64,000 bases of DNA. It comes from Pseudomonas putida. GTDB lineage: Bacteria; Pseudomonadota; Gammaproteobacteria; Pseudomonadales; Pseudomonadaceae. Below are positions 1 through 7,591 of the stretch, piece by piece. Both the position numbers and the translations under genes were made by a program. A model generated the notes under the pieces. That model did no database searches, was not told the origin of the DNA, and was given only the letters and a program-made list of their open reading frames with translations. The number at the start of each line of letters is the position of its first letter. The stretch's first letter is position 1. The stretch covers positions 1 through 64,000 of the forward strand of contig NZ_BSKJ01000012.1 in assembly GCF_030159595.1 (NCBI RefSeq), given 5' to 3'.

Positions 1-27
1 CCATGTGAGAGTAGGTCATCGTCAAGA
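1..27 (+). rRNA. rrf: 5S ribosomal RNA, 3' end (partial)
   Basis: The first bases match the 3' end of Pseudomonas 5S rRNA, including the GAGAGTAGGTCATCGTCAAG tail that pairs with the 5' end of the molecule. The rest of the gene, and presumably the rRNA operon, lies before the window. The exact 3' end is uncertain by a few bases. A strong terminator follows about 10 bases later, as expected for the end of an rRNA operon. Confidence 0.85.
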
Positions 28-37
28 TTCATTTCGC

Positions 38-75
38 AAAACCCCTATCTGCGCATGCAGGTAGGGGTTTTGTCT
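38..75 (+). terminator. Rho-independent terminator of the rRNA operon
   Basis: A near-perfect hairpin has arms 38-52 and 57-71 around a GCAT loop and is followed by a T-rich tract. One G-T pair lies in the stem. It closes the 5S transcript before birA. Confidence 0.85.
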
Positions 76-202
76 TTATGGGTCGGAAAATTTTCGGCCT
101 TCTAAAGGGATCGCGACGCAAGGCCGCTTCTACAGTCCCTTTTCCTATGCAAGCCAACAGCCCATGGCTATCATGCCTGCCTTATTCCAAGTCGAGACTG
201 GC

Positions 203-1162
203 ATGCTGAAGTTGTTGAATCTCCTCAAGGATGGTCGGTTCCATTCCGGAGAAGCCCTGGGGGCGACCCTCGGGGTAAGTCGCAGCGCCGTTTGGAAGCA
301 GCTGCAGCACCTGGAGAGTGAACTGAACCTCACCATTCACAAGGTTCGTGGGCGTGGCTATCAGCTGGCGGCACCACTGGCTTTGCTTGAGGCGCAGGCC
401 ATCGCCGGGTATGCCGAAGGCGAGCAATGGCCGGTGTTCATCCACGAAACCATCGATTCGACCAATGCCGAAGGCTTGCGGCTTGCCAGTCAAGGGCAGT
501 TGGCACCCTTTATTGTGCTGGCCGAGCGGCAAAGCGCCGGTCGTGGTCGGCGTGGGCGCCAGTGGGTGAGCCCATTCGCCGAAAACCTCTATTACAGCCT
601 TGTACTGCGTGTGGATGGCGGCATGCGCCAGCTCGAAGGTTTGAGTTTGGTGGTGGGGTTGGCCGTAATGCGTACCCTGCAGGCGTTCGGCGTAAAAGAT
701 GTGGGGCTCAAATGGCCTAACGATGTGCTGGTTCGCGGGCAGAAGATCACCGGCATTCTCCTGGAGTTGGTGGGTGATCCGGCCGATGTCTGCCATGTGG
801 TGCTAGGTGTCGGCATCAATGTGAACATGCAGGTTAACGACCAGGTCGATCAGGTGTGGACCTCGATGCAGCGTGAGCTGGGTGCGACAATCGATCGCAA
901 CCACCTGGTGGCGTCGCTCAGTCAGCAGTTGCAGCATGAATTGGCGCGCCATCGTCGCTATGGTTTTGCAGCATTCCAGGAGGAATGGGAGCAGGCGCAC
1001 CTCTGGCAGGGGCGTAGTGTTTCGCTGGTTGCGGGCACTACGCGTATAGATGGTGTGGTTCTCGGCGTCGACGGGCAAGGCGGCTTGCGCCTAGAGGTGG
1101 ATGGAGTGGAAAAGAGCTTCAGTGGTGGTGAGCTCAGTTTGAGGTTGCGTGATGATTCTTGA
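203..1162 (+). CDS. birA: Bifunctional biotin--protein ligase / biotin operon repressor
   Basis: BirA activates biotin with ATP to biotinyl-AMP, transfers it to the lysine of the acetyl-CoA carboxylase carrier protein, and as a holo-repressor can bind DNA. The 319-residue product has an N-terminal winged helix-turn-helix (about residues 1-60, SGEALGATLGVSRSAVWKQL). The ligase core carries the biotin-AMP loop GRGRRGRQW and KWPNDV, and a C-terminal SH3-like domain follows. This matches the E. coli length of about 321. The ATG at 203 is chosen because it starts directly at the HTH; an upstream ATG at 164 would add 13 residues not typical of the family. The gene overlaps coaX by 11 bases, so the two are probably translationally coupled. 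Confidence 0.95.
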   Translation: MLKLLNLLKDGRFHSGEALGATLGVSRSAVWKQLQHLESELNLTIHKVRGRGYQLAAPLALLEAQAIAGYAEGEQWPVFIHETIDSTNAEGLRLASQGQLAPFIVLAERQSAGRGRRGRQWVSPFAENLYYSLVLRVDGGMRQLEGLSLVVGLAVMRTLQAFGVKDVGLKWPNDVLVRGQKITGILLELVGDPADVCHVVLGVGINVNMQVNDQVDQVWTSMQRELGATIDRNHLVASLSQQLQHELARHRRYGFAAFQEEWEQAHLWQGRSVSLVAGTTRIDGVVLGVDGQGGLRLEVDGVEKSFSGGELSLRLRDDS

Positions 1163-1901
1163 GCTCGATTGCGGTAACAGCTTCATCAAGTGGCGGGTAA
1201 TCCATGCTGCTGATGCTGTAATTGAAGGTGGTGGGATTGTCGATTCCGATCAGGCGCTGCTGGCTGAAGTGGCAGTGCTGCCCTCAGTGCGACTTACGGG
1301 TTGCCGTATTGTCAGCGTGCGCAGCGAGGAAGAAACCGACGCGCTTTGTGCGTTGATTGCCCAAGCGTTTGCCGTTCAGGCGCGTGTTGCGCACCCGGCA
1401 CAGGAAATGGCGGGCGTGCGCAACGGCTACGACGACTATCAGCGTCTGGGTATGGACCGTTGGCTGGCTGCGCTGGGGGCATTTCACCTGGCCAAGGGCG
1501 CATGCGTGGTGATTGACCTGGGTACTGCAGCAAAAGCGGACTTCGTTGCCGCAGACGGTGAGCACTTGGGGGGGTACATCTGCCCAGGCATGCCATTGAT
1601 GCGTAGTCAGCTACGCACTCACACCCGGCGTATCCGCTATGACGATGCTTCCGCCGAGCGCGCATTGAACAGTCTGTCACCAGGCCGCTCTACCGTTGAA
1701 GCGGTCGAGCGCGGTTGTGTATTGATGCTCCAGGGTTTTGCGCGCACCCAGCTTGATCAGGCGCGTGCGCTGTGGGGTGACGAATTTTCGGTGTTCCTCA
1801 CCGGGGGCGATGCGCCGCTGGTAAGGGAGGCCGTGCCGCAGGCGCGTGTCGTGCCTGACCTGGTTTTCGTTGGCCTGGCCATGGCCTGCCCATTGGATTG
1901 A
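1152..1901 (+). CDS. coaX: Type III pantothenate kinase
   Basis: CoaX phosphorylates pantothenate, the first step of coenzyme A synthesis. The 249-residue protein has the ASKHA-fold signatures of type III kinases: an N-terminal ELDCGNSFIKW nucleotide-binding motif, the central DLGTAAKADF motif, GGYICPGMPLM, and LTGGDA near the C-terminus. This family differs from CoaA, is not feedback-inhibited by CoA, and usually needs a monovalent cation. I start at ATG 1152; a GTG one codon upstream is possible. The start lies inside the end of birA, which is the usual Pseudomonas arrangement. Confidence 0.95.
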   Translation: MILELDCGNSFIKWRVIHAADAVIEGGGIVDSDQALLAEVAVLPSVRLTGCRIVSVRSEEETDALCALIAQAFAVQARVAHPAQEMAGVRNGYDDYQRLGMDRWLAALGAFHLAKGACVVIDLGTAAKADFVAADGEHLGGYICPGMPLMRSQLRTHTRRIRYDDASAERALNSLSPGRSTVEAVERGCVLMLQGFARTQLDQARALWGDEFSVFLTGGDAPLVREAVPQARVVPDLVFVGLAMACPLD

Positions 1902-1908
1902 GGTGCCT

Positions 1909-2334
1909 ATGCGTTGGTTGTTTCTGCTGTTACTGGTGCTCAACGTCTTCTATTACGTGTGGCACCAGCAGGAAGCCCCGCTGAAGGTCAAGGAAGTCGC
2001 CCCGTTGTCATTGTACAAGGGGAATCAGCAAGAAATCCGTCTGTTGCGTGAAGCAGGGGTGTCGGCGCCACCGAAGCGTCGCGACGAGTGCCTGGTGGTT
2101 GGTGGTGTGATGGGGCAGGATCAGCTGGACGCACTGCGTCAGCGCCTGCTAAGCCTTGATATTGCCACCTTGCCGGTGGTGGGGCAGTTGCCTGGAGCCG
2201 ATGGTCGCTGGCTCAAGGTTGCACCGGAAAGCGAGCGTTTGCTGGACCAAACGGTGCTCGCCGCTCTTTCCAATGATTTCAAAGACTTAAAACATAAAAT
2301 TATTTTCTGCCAGGGTATTGCAACTGGCGAATAG
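1909..2334 (+). CDS. Conserved hypothetical protein, N-terminally membrane-anchored, SPOR-like
   Basis: This 141-residue protein begins seven bases after coaX. Residues 3-18 form a hydrophobic segment (LFLLLLVLNVFYYVWH), so it is probably a single-pass inner-membrane protein with its soluble part in the periplasm. The middle and C-terminal part (about residues 60-135) has the look of a SPOR-like fold: a LVVGGVMGQDQLDALRQRL segment followed by short alternating strands and helices. I cannot confirm a SPOR domain without a profile search. Its place after birA-coaX suggests cotranscription. No specific function can be assigned. Confidence 0.75.
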   Translation: MRWLFLLLLVLNVFYYVWHQQEAPLKVKEVAPLSLYKGNQQEIRLLREAGVSAPPKRRDECLVVGGVMGQDQLDALRQRLLSLDIATLPVVGQLPGADGRWLKVAPESERLLDQTVLAALSNDFKDLKHKIIFCQGIATGE

Positions 2335-2345
2335 CTTGATAGAAT
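2318..2345 (+). promoter_or_regulatory. Possible sigma-70 promoter upstream of the tRNA cluster
   Basis: TTGCAA (2318-2323) and TAGAAT (2340-2345) are separated by 16 bases. They overlap the last codons of the preceding gene. A transcript from here would cross the D-arm-like segment at 2371-2385 and then the stronger promoter before tRNA-Tyr. Confidence 0.35.
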
Positions 2346-2370
2346 GGCGCCCGCTTCACAGGGAACACCA

Positions 2371-2385
2371 CTCAGGTGGTAGAGC
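2371..2385 (+). other. tRNA D-arm-like fragment, possible tRNA relic
   Basis: The segment CTCAGGTGGTAGAGC resembles the D-arm of many tRNAs, for example the intact tRNA-Thr at 2697. No acceptor stem, anticodon arm or T-arm can be built around it, so it is not a functional tRNA. It lies where E. coli carries an extra tRNA-Thr gene (thrU) before the Tyr-Gly-Thr-tufB array. Calling it a relic is inference. Confidence 0.3.
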
Positions 2386-2444
2386 TGGAGGCGGTGTCAA
2401 AGCAGCTAAGTTTCAGATTTGATTGAAAAAATTTGAAAAAGCGC

Positions 2445-2473
2445 TTGACACTAGGGCGGCAGACAAATAGAAT
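2445..2473 (+). promoter_or_regulatory. Sigma-70 promoter of the tRNA-Tyr/Gly/Thr-tufB unit
   Basis: A consensus TTGACA (2445-2450) and TAGAAT (2468-2473) are separated by exactly 17 bases. The stretch after the -10 is GC-rich, as in stringently controlled stable-RNA promoters. tRNA-Tyr begins 13 bases after the -10. Confidence 0.85.
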
Positions 2474-2486
2474 GCCGGCCACATCT

Positions 2487-2570
2487 GGAGGGATTCCCGA
2501 GCGGCCAAAGGGGACGGACTGTAAATCCGTTGCGAGAGCTTCGAAGGTTCGAATCCTTCTCCCTCCACCA
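2487..2570 (+). tRNA. tRNA-Tyr (GTA)
   Basis: This is an 84-base class II tRNA with CCA encoded. The anticodon loop is CTGTAAA with anticodon GTA, and the long variable arm (GCGAGAGCTTCG region) is typical of tRNA-Tyr. The acceptor GGAGGGA pairs with TCCCTCC. It is the first gene of the Tyr-Gly-Thr array that precedes tufB. Confidence 0.97.
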
Positions 2571-2593
2571 GTTTAGCGAGAGCCGCAAGCTCC

Positions 2594-2667
<74 letters not shown>

Positions 2668-2696
2668 AGTTTGCAGGATTTTGCAAAAAGTGTTTC

Positions 2697-2772
2697 GCTC
2701 TTGTAGCTCAGTTGGTAGAGCACACCCTTGGTAAGGGTGAGGTCAGCGGTTCAAATCCGCTCAAGAGCTCCA
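2697..2772 (+). tRNA. tRNA-Thr (GGT)
   Basis: This is a 76-base tRNA with acceptor GCTCTTG pairing to CAAGAGC, D-arm GCTCAGTTGGTAGAGC, anticodon GGT, T-arm GGTTCAAATCC, and CCA encoded. It is the last tRNA before tufB, as in E. coli. Confidence 0.97.
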
Positions 2773-2776
2773 TATA

Positions 2777-2813
2777 AACAAGGCAGATATGAAAATATCT
2801 GCCTTTGTTTTAT
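2777..2813 (+). terminator. Attenuator-like hairpin between tRNA-Thr and tufB
   Basis: AGGCAGATAT (2781-2790) and ATATCTGCCT (2795-2804) form a perfect 10-bp stem capped by a GAAA tetraloop. The stem is flanked by A-rich and T-rich sides (TTTGTTTTAT). It probably ends most tRNA transcripts and lets some read into tufB. Confidence 0.7.
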
Positions 2814-2850
2814 CAGCGCAAGACTATTTCTTCTGCGGAGGATTGTATCG

Positions 2851-4044
2851 ATGGCTAAGGAAAAGTTTGATCGTTCCCTTCCCCACGTTAACGTCGGCAC
2901 TATCGGCCACGTTGACCACGGTAAGACCACTCTGACCGCAGCTCTGACTCGCGTTTGCTCCGAAGTTTTCGGTTCGGCGATCGTTGAGTTCGACAAGATC
3001 GACTCGGCTCCGGAAGAAAAAGCGCGCGGTATCACCATCAACACCGCTCACGTTGAGTACAACTCGACCATTCGTCACTACGCTCACGTTGACTGTCCAG
3101 GTCACGCTGACTACGTGAAGAACATGATCACCGGTGCTGCCCAGATGGACGGCGCGATCCTGGTTTGCTCGGCCGCCGATGGTCCGATGCCGCAAACCCG
3201 TGAGCACATCCTGCTGTCCCGTCAGGTAGGCGTTCCGTACATCGTGGTCTTCCTGAACAAGGCTGACCTGGTAGACGACGCTGAGCTGCTGGAACTGGTC
3301 GAGATGGAAGTTCGCGACCTGCTGTCCACCTATGACTTCCCAGGCGACGACACTCCGATCATCATCGGTTCCGCTCGTATGGCCCTGGAAGGCAAAGACG
3401 ACAACGAAATGGGCACTACCGCTGTCAAGAAGCTGGTAGAGACTCTGGACAGCTACATTCCTGAGCCAGTTCGTGCCATTGACCAGCCGTTCCTGATGCC
3501 GATCGAAGACGTATTCTCGATCTCGGGTCGTGGTACCGTTGTTACCGGTCGTATCGAGCGTGGTATCGTCCGCGTTCAGGATCCGCTGGAAATCGTTGGT
3601 CTGCGTGACACCACCACCACCACCTGCACCGGTGTTGAGATGTTCCGCAAGCTGCTGGACGAAGGTCGTGCTGGCGAGAACTGCGGCGTCCTGCTGCGTG
3701 GTACCAAGCGTGACGACGTTGAGCGTGGCCAGGTTCTGGTCAAGCCAGGTTCGGTCAAGCCGCACACCAAGTTCACTGCAGAAGTCTACGTTCTGTCGAA
3801 AGAAGAAGGCGGTCGTCACACTCCGTTCTTCAAAGGCTACCGTCCTCAGTTCTACTTCCGTACCACTGACGTGACCGGTAACTGCGAACTGCCGGAAGGC
3901 GTTGAAATGGTAATGCCAGGTGACAACATTCAGATGACTGTTACCCTGATCAAGACCATCGCAATGGAAGACGGTCTGCGCTTCGCTATCCGTGAGGGCG
4001 GTCGTACCGTCGGCGCCGGCGTCGTAGCAAAAATTATTGAATAA
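2851..4044 (+). CDS. tufB: Translation elongation factor Tu (copy 1)
   Basis: EF-Tu delivers aminoacyl-tRNA to the ribosomal A site with GTP hydrolysis. The 397-residue protein has the G-domain motifs GHVDHGKT (about 19-26), the switch I RGITINT, DCPGH (81-85) and NKAD (about 136-139), then the two beta-barrel domains. The ATG at 2851 follows a good GGAGGA site; the longer upstream frame runs through tRNA-Thr and is not real. The protein is identical to the copy at 19438. The DNA copies differ at about a dozen positions, nearly all silent, which suggests gene conversion. It is expressed behind three tRNAs, as in E. coli tufB. Confidence 0.98.
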
Positions 4045-4048
4045 GTAG

Positions 4049-4076
4049 TTGATTTACTTGATCAGGCCGGTATAAT
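4049..4076 (+). promoter_or_regulatory. Sigma-70 promoter for tRNA-Trp and secE-nusG, embedded in an inverted repeat
   Basis: TTGATT (4049-4054) and a perfect TATAAT (4071-4076) are separated by 16 bases. The TATAAT lies in the loop of the perfect 10-bp inverted repeat 4061-4070 / 4079-4088. tRNA-Trp starts 22 bases after the -10. No T-tract follows the repeat, so it is unlikely to be a plain terminator for tufB. Confidence 0.75.
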
Positions 4077-4088
4077 GGCCGGCCTGAT
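4061..4088 (+). repeat. 10-bp inverted repeat around the tRNA-Trp promoter -10
   Basis: ATCAGGCCGG (4061-4070) and CCGGCCTGAT (4079-4088) are exact complements, separated by TATAATGG. In tufB read-through RNA this would fold into a stable hairpin; in DNA it flanks the -10 box symmetrically. Confidence 0.85.
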
Positions 4089-4098
4089 ACAGCGTTAC

Positions 4099-4174
4099 AG
4101 GTCAGTAGCTCAATTGGCAGAGCGACGGTCTCCAAAACCGTAGGTTGGGGGTTCGATTCCCTCCTGACCTGCCA
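4099..4174 (+). tRNA. tRNA-Trp (CCA)
   Basis: This is a 76-base tRNA with acceptor AGGTCAG pairing to CTGACCT, anticodon CCA in the loop CTCCAAA, T-arm GGTTCGATTCC, discriminator G, and CCA encoded. It stands directly upstream of secE, as in E. coli and other gammaproteobacteria. Confidence 0.97.
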
Positions 4175-4218
4175 TTTCACCTCGGTGTGATGGCTTTCTT
4201 CTTACAGGATCCTCCTCG

Positions 4219-4587
4219 ATGACCCCCAAAACTGAAGCCCAAGAATCGCGTTTTGATCTGTTCAAGTGGCTGGCTGTAGTGGCTTTGGTGGTTGTTGGTG
4301 TTGTGGGTAATCAATATTACTCCGCCTCTCCGATCCTGTACCGCGTTCTCGCACTTCTTGTTCTGGCTGCTGTCGCGGGCTTCGTAGCTCTGCAGACTGC
4401 CAAGGGTAAGTCGTTCTTTACGCTGGCGAAGGAAGCTCGTGCCGAGATTCGTAAAGTCGTGTGGCCGACCCGCCAGGAAACCACCCAGACCACGCTGATT
4501 GTCGTGGCTGTCGTGCTGGTTATGGCACTGCTGCTGTGGGGTCTTGATTCCCTGCTCGGCTGGGCGGTCTCCCTGATCGTTGGCTAA
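4219..4587 (+). CDS. secE: Preprotein translocase subunit SecE
   Basis: SecE is an essential subunit of the inner-membrane SecYEG channel. The 122-residue protein has three predicted membrane segments (about residues 16-31, 40-58 and 92-118). The conserved cytoplasmic amphipathic segment EIRKVVWPTRQET lies before the last one. The three-segment form is the gammaproteobacterial type. The gene is nine bases upstream of nusG and is probably cotranscribed with it. Its partner secY is at 29999 in this window. Confidence 0.97.
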   Translation: MTPKTEAQESRFDLFKWLAVVALVVVGVVGNQYYSASPILYRVLALLVLAAVAGFVALQTAKGKSFFTLAKEARAEIRKVVWPTRQETTQTTLIVVAVVLVMALLLWGLDSLLGWAVSLIVG

Positions 4588-4596
4588 AGGTGTCCC

Positions 4597-5130
4597 GTGG
4601 CTAAGCGTTGGTATGTTGTGCATGCTTACTCGGGTTACGAGAAGCATGTAATGCGTTCTCTGATCGAGCGCGTCAAACTGGCTGGCATGGAAGACGGTTT
4701 CGGCGAGATCCTGGTCCCGACCGAAGAAGTCGTCGAAATGCGCAATGGCCAGAAGCGCAAGAGTGAGCGCAAATTCTTCCCTGGCTATGTTTTGGTCCAG
4801 ATGGAGATGAACGAAGGGACTTGGCACTTGGTCAAGGATACCCCTCGTGTTATGGGCTTTATTGGTGGTACTGCAGACAAGCCTGCACCTATCACTGATA
4901 AAGAGGCCGAGGCTATCCTGCGTCGCGTTGCCGACGGTAGCGACAAGCCGAAGCCGAAGACGCTGTTCGAGCCAGGTGAAGTGGTTCGAGTCATTGATGG
5001 TCCGTTCGCTGACTTCAATGGTAGTGTCGAAGAGGTTAACTACGAAAAGAGCCGTCTGCAGGTTGCAGTGCTCATTTTCGGTCGCTCTACTCCGGTAGAG
5101 CTCGAGTTCAGCCAGGTCGAAAAGGTCTAG
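4597..5130 (+). CDS. nusG: Transcription termination/antitermination factor NusG
   Basis: NusG binds the RNA polymerase clamp, suppresses pausing, and links polymerase to Rho or to ribosomal protein S10. The 177-residue protein has an N-terminal NGN domain (begins KRWYVVHAYSGYEKHV, with FFPGYVLVQ) and a C-terminal KOW domain with GEVVRVIDGPFADFNGSVEE. Translation starts at GTG 4597; the next codons MAKRWYVV match the family start exactly. A clear terminator follows. Confidence 0.98.
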   Translation: MAKRWYVVHAYSGYEKHVMRSLIERVKLAGMEDGFGEILVPTEEVVEMRNGQKRKSERKFFPGYVLVQMEMNEGTWHLVKDTPRVMGFIGGTADKPAPITDKEAEAILRRVADGSDKPKPKTLFEPGEVVRVIDGPFADFNGSVEEVNYEKSRLQVAVLIFGRSTPVELEFSQVEKV

Positions 5131-5146
5131 GCGGACGAAGCATCCC

Positions 5147-5180
5147 AAACCCCGCAGCCCTGTGTGTTGCGGGGTTTTGT
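5147..5180 (+). terminator. Rho-independent terminator after nusG
   Basis: AAACCCCGCA (5147-5156) pairs with TGCGGGGTTT (5168-5177) around an 11-base loop, and a TTTTG run follows. It separates secE-nusG from rplK. Confidence 0.85.
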
Positions 5181-5195
5181 CGTCACTGGGATAAA
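5167..5195 (+). promoter_or_regulatory. Weak candidate promoter for rplK-rplA
   Basis: TTGCGG (5167-5172) lies inside the right arm of the nusG terminator, with GATAAA (5190-5195) after a 17-base spacer. Both boxes are poor matches. A promoter is expected between the terminator and rplK, but this assignment is tentative. Confidence 0.25.
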
Positions 5196-5249
5196 ACGCA
5201 AGTCATCCGGGGAGCCAGTAGGCGTTCGTACCCGATTTTGGAGTAGCTC

Positions 5250-5681
5250 ATGGCTAAGAAGATTCAGGCTTACATCAAGCTGCAAGTTAAGGCCGGCCAG
5301 GCCAACCCAAGCCCACCCGTTGGTCCAGCACTGGGCCAACACGGTGTGAACATCATGGAATTCTGCAAGGCCTTCAACGCCCGTACTCAGGGTCAAGAAG
5401 CCGGTCTGCCGACTCCAGTGATCATCACTGTTTACAGTGACCGTAGCTTCACTTTCGAGACCAAGAGCACTCCTGCCTCGGTTCTGCTGAAGAAAGCTGC
5501 TGGCCTGACCAGTGGTTCGGCTCGCCCGAACACCGTTAAAGTCGGTACCGTTACCCGTGCTCAGCTGGAAGATATCGCCAAAGCTAAACAGGCTGATCTG
5601 ACTGCCGCTGACCTGGACGCTGCTGTACGCACCATCGCTGGCTCTGCCCGCAGCATGGGCCTGAACGTGGAGGGTGTGTAA
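5250..5681 (+). CDS. rplK: 50S ribosomal protein L11
   Basis: L11 forms the GTPase-associated centre with 23S rRNA and is needed for RelA activation. The 143-residue protein starts AKKIQAYIKLQVKAGQANPS and has the conserved proline-rich NPSPPVGPALGQHG loop and the C-terminal RNA-binding domain (TVKVGTVTRAQLEDIA). The ATG follows GGAG in the leader. The stop codon TAA shares one base with the rplA start (TAATG), so translation is coupled. Confidence 0.98.
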   Translation: MAKKIQAYIKLQVKAGQANPSPPVGPALGQHGVNIMEFCKAFNARTQGQEAGLPTPVIITVYSDRSFTFETKSTPASVLLKKAAGLTSGSARPNTVKVGTVTRAQLEDIAKAKQADLTAADLDAAVRTIAGSARSMGLNVEGV

Positions 5682-6376
5682 TGGCTAAGCTGACCAAACG
5701 CCAAAAGGCAATCGCCGAGAAAATCGAAGCAGGCAAGGCCTACAACTTCGAAGAAGCGGCAACTCTGCTGGCCTCGCTGCCTGCTGCCAAGTTCGTCGAG
5801 TCCTACGACATCGCCGTTAACCTCGGTGTTGACCCGCGTAAATCCGACCAGGTCGTCCGTAGCGCTACTGTGCTGCCACACGGCACTGGCAAGACCGTTC
5901 GCGTTGCTGTCTTCACCCAGGGTCCAGCCGCTGAGGCCGCTCTGGCTGCCGGCGCTGACCGCGTAGGTATGGACGATCTGGCTGCCGAAATGAAAGCCGG
6001 CGACCTGAACTACGACGTCGTCATCGCATCGCCTGATGCCATGCGCGTTGTAGGTCAGCTGGGTCAGGTTCTGGGTCCTCGCGGCCTGATGCCTAACCCG
6101 AAAGTTGGTACCGTTAGCCCGGACGTAGCCACTGCCGTGAAAAACGCCAAGGCTGGTCAGGTTCGCTACCGTACCGACAAAAACGGTATCATTCACACCT
6201 CCGTTGGCAAGGTCGGCTTTGAAGCTGGCAAGCTGAAGGAAAACGTTGAGGCCCTGATCGCTGATCTGAAGCGTATCAAACCAGCTTCTTCGAAAGGTAT
6301 CTACGTCAAGCGCGTTACCCTGAGCACCACCATGGGCCCAGGTCTGGTCATCGATCAGAGCTCGCTGAACGTGTAA
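5681..6376 (+). CDS. rplA: 50S ribosomal protein L1
   Basis: L1 forms the mobile stalk at the E site, and in related bacteria it represses its own rplKA mRNA. The 231-residue protein has the signature GPRGLMPNPKVGTV at about residue 130 and the usual two-domain length (E. coli 234). The start overlaps the rplK stop. The L10 leader region follows. Confidence 0.98.
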   Translation: MAKLTKRQKAIAEKIEAGKAYNFEEAATLLASLPAAKFVESYDIAVNLGVDPRKSDQVVRSATVLPHGTGKTVRVAVFTQGPAAEAALAAGADRVGMDDLAAEMKAGDLNYDVVIASPDAMRVVGQLGQVLGPRGLMPNPKVGTVSPDVATAVKNAKAGQVRYRTDKNGIIHTSVGKVGFEAGKLKENVEALIADLKRIKPASSKGIYVKRVTLSTTMGPGLVIDQSSLNV

Positions 6377-6382
6377 GAACAT

Positions 6383-6406
6383 GGCGGTGCGATCCGTCGC
6401 ACCGCC
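6383..6406 (+). other. Perfect 10-bp hairpin after rplA
   Basis: GGCGGTGCGA (6383-6392) pairs with TCGCACCGCC (6397-6406) around TCCG. It is followed by an A-rich rather than T-rich stretch, so it is not a standard terminator. It may stabilise or process the rplKA-rplJL transcript. Confidence 0.6.
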
Positions 6407-6437
6407 AGCAAAAATTGGGGTCCCTGCCTGGCGGGGG

Positions 6438-6500
6438 CTATCCAAGACCGTAGGCGGCGCAAGCCTTAAAACACCAGCCCACGCAGATGGTGCTCCCGAT
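6438..6500 (+). promoter_or_regulatory. L10 leader: autoregulatory mRNA site for the L10-L7/L12 complex
   Basis: The leader carries TCCAAGACCGTAGGCGGC (6441-6458), a CTTAA segment, and CCCACGCAGATGGTG (6478-6492). These can pair as in the known L10 leader of gammaproteobacteria (GACCGTAGG with CCTACG/CCACGC-type partners). Binding of L10(L12)4 there represses rplJ-rplL translation. The match to the family was made by eye. Confidence 0.7.
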
Positions 6501-6573
6501 TCGTTACCGAATCAGACACCAAAACGACATCCGGCTTCGGCCAGATGAAACGGTAAAAACCAGGAGTAAACCC

Positions 6574-7074
6574 GTGGCAATTAAACTCGAAGACAAGAAG
6601 GCCATCGTCGCTGAAGTCAACGAGGCTGCCAAAGTCGCTCTGTCCGCTGTCGTGGCTGATGCCCGTGGTGTGACTGTAAGCGCAATGACCGGACTCCGTA
6701 AAGAGGCCCGCGAAGCTGGCGTTTATGTACGTGTCGTACGTAACACCCTGCTCAAGCGCGCTGTTGAAGGCACCGAATTTTCGATCCTCAACGACGCGTT
6801 CAAAGGCCCGACCCTGATTGCTTTCTCCAACGAACACCCGGGCGCTGCTGCCCGTCTGTTCAAAGAGTTCGCCAAGGGTCAGGACAAGTTCGAGATCAAG
6901 GCAGCTGCGTTTGACGGCAATTTCATTGCAGCGAACCAGATCGACGTGTTGGCTACCCTGCCGACCCGCGACGAAGCTATTGCACGACTGATGAGCGTTA
7001 TTCAAGGCGCCACCAGCAAGCTGGCTCGTACTCTGGCAGCCATTCGCGACCAGAAAGAAGCTACCGCTGCCTAA
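6574..7074 (+). CDS. rplJ: 50S ribosomal protein L10
   Basis: L10 anchors the L7/L12 dimers to the ribosome stalk. The 166-residue protein starts at GTG 6574, nine bases after a CAGGAG site, reading AIKLEDKKAIVAEV. It includes the RNA-binding N-terminal domain (RKEAREAGVYVRVVRNTLLKRA) and the C-terminal helix that binds L7/L12. The frame is open further upstream, but there is no ribosome binding site there and that stretch belongs to the regulatory leader. Confidence 0.97.
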   Translation: MAIKLEDKKAIVAEVNEAAKVALSAVVADARGVTVSAMTGLRKEAREAGVYVRVVRNTLLKRAVEGTEFSILNDAFKGPTLIAFSNEHPGAAARLFKEFAKGQDKFEIKAAAFDGNFIAANQIDVLATLPTRDEAIARLMSVIQGATSKLARTLAAIRDQKEATAA

Positions 7075-7151
7075 GGCACGCGAACTCTTTCAAAATCATA
7101 CGTTTAATTTGATGGCTGCGTAGGCTGTCACCCCAATACAGGATTTAAGTC

Positions 7152-7517
7152 ATGTCTCTGACTAACGAACAAATCATCGAAGCAATCGGCCAGAAAACCG
7201 TTCTGGAAGTTGTTGAGCTGATCAAAGCAATGGAAGAAACCTTCGGCGTTACCGCTGCTGTTGCCGCTGCTGGCCCAGCTGCTGCTGCTGCCGTTGTTGA
7301 AGAGCAGACCGAGTTCAACGTTGTTCTGGTTGAAGCCGGCGACAAGAAAGTGAACGTGATCAAAGCCGTTCGCGAGCTGACCGGTCTGGGCCTGAAAGAA
7401 GCCAAAGAGAAAGTCGATGGCGCTCCTCAGGTTGTAGCTGAAGGCGTTTCGAAAGAAGCCGCTGAAGACGCTAAGAAGAAGCTGGAAGAAGCAGGCGCTA
7501 AAGTCGAGCTGAAGTAA
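7152..7517 (+). CDS. rplL: 50S ribosomal protein L7/L12
   Basis: L7/L12 is the multi-copy stalk protein that recruits translational GTPases. The 121-residue protein has the N-terminal dimerisation domain ([19 protein letters not shown]), an alanine-rich hinge (about residues 36-50) and the C-terminal domain with [15 protein letters not shown]. The gene follows rplJ by 77 bases and precedes the rpoB attenuator. Confidence 0.98.
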
Positions 7518-7562
7518 TCTCGACCTTGCGATGCCAGCCTGAGCGTTGAGCGAAAGGCTGAT

Positions 7563-7591
7563 GGCTGGTGGCTTATGCCACCGGCCTTTTT
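7563..7591 (+). terminator. Attenuator between rplL and rpoB
   Basis: GGCTGGTGGC (7563-7572) pairs with GCCACCGGCC (7577-7586) around TTAT with one G-T pair, followed by TTTTT. Its position matches the partial terminator known between rplL and rpoB in E. coli, which lowers rpoBC expression relative to ribosomal proteins. No gene is present in 7592-7737. Confidence 0.8.

Noticed and set aside
3606..3621. ACC repeat tract in both EF-Tu genes as a microsatellite
   Set aside because: It encodes the threonine run normal in the second domain of Pseudomonas EF-Tu and is identical in both copies.
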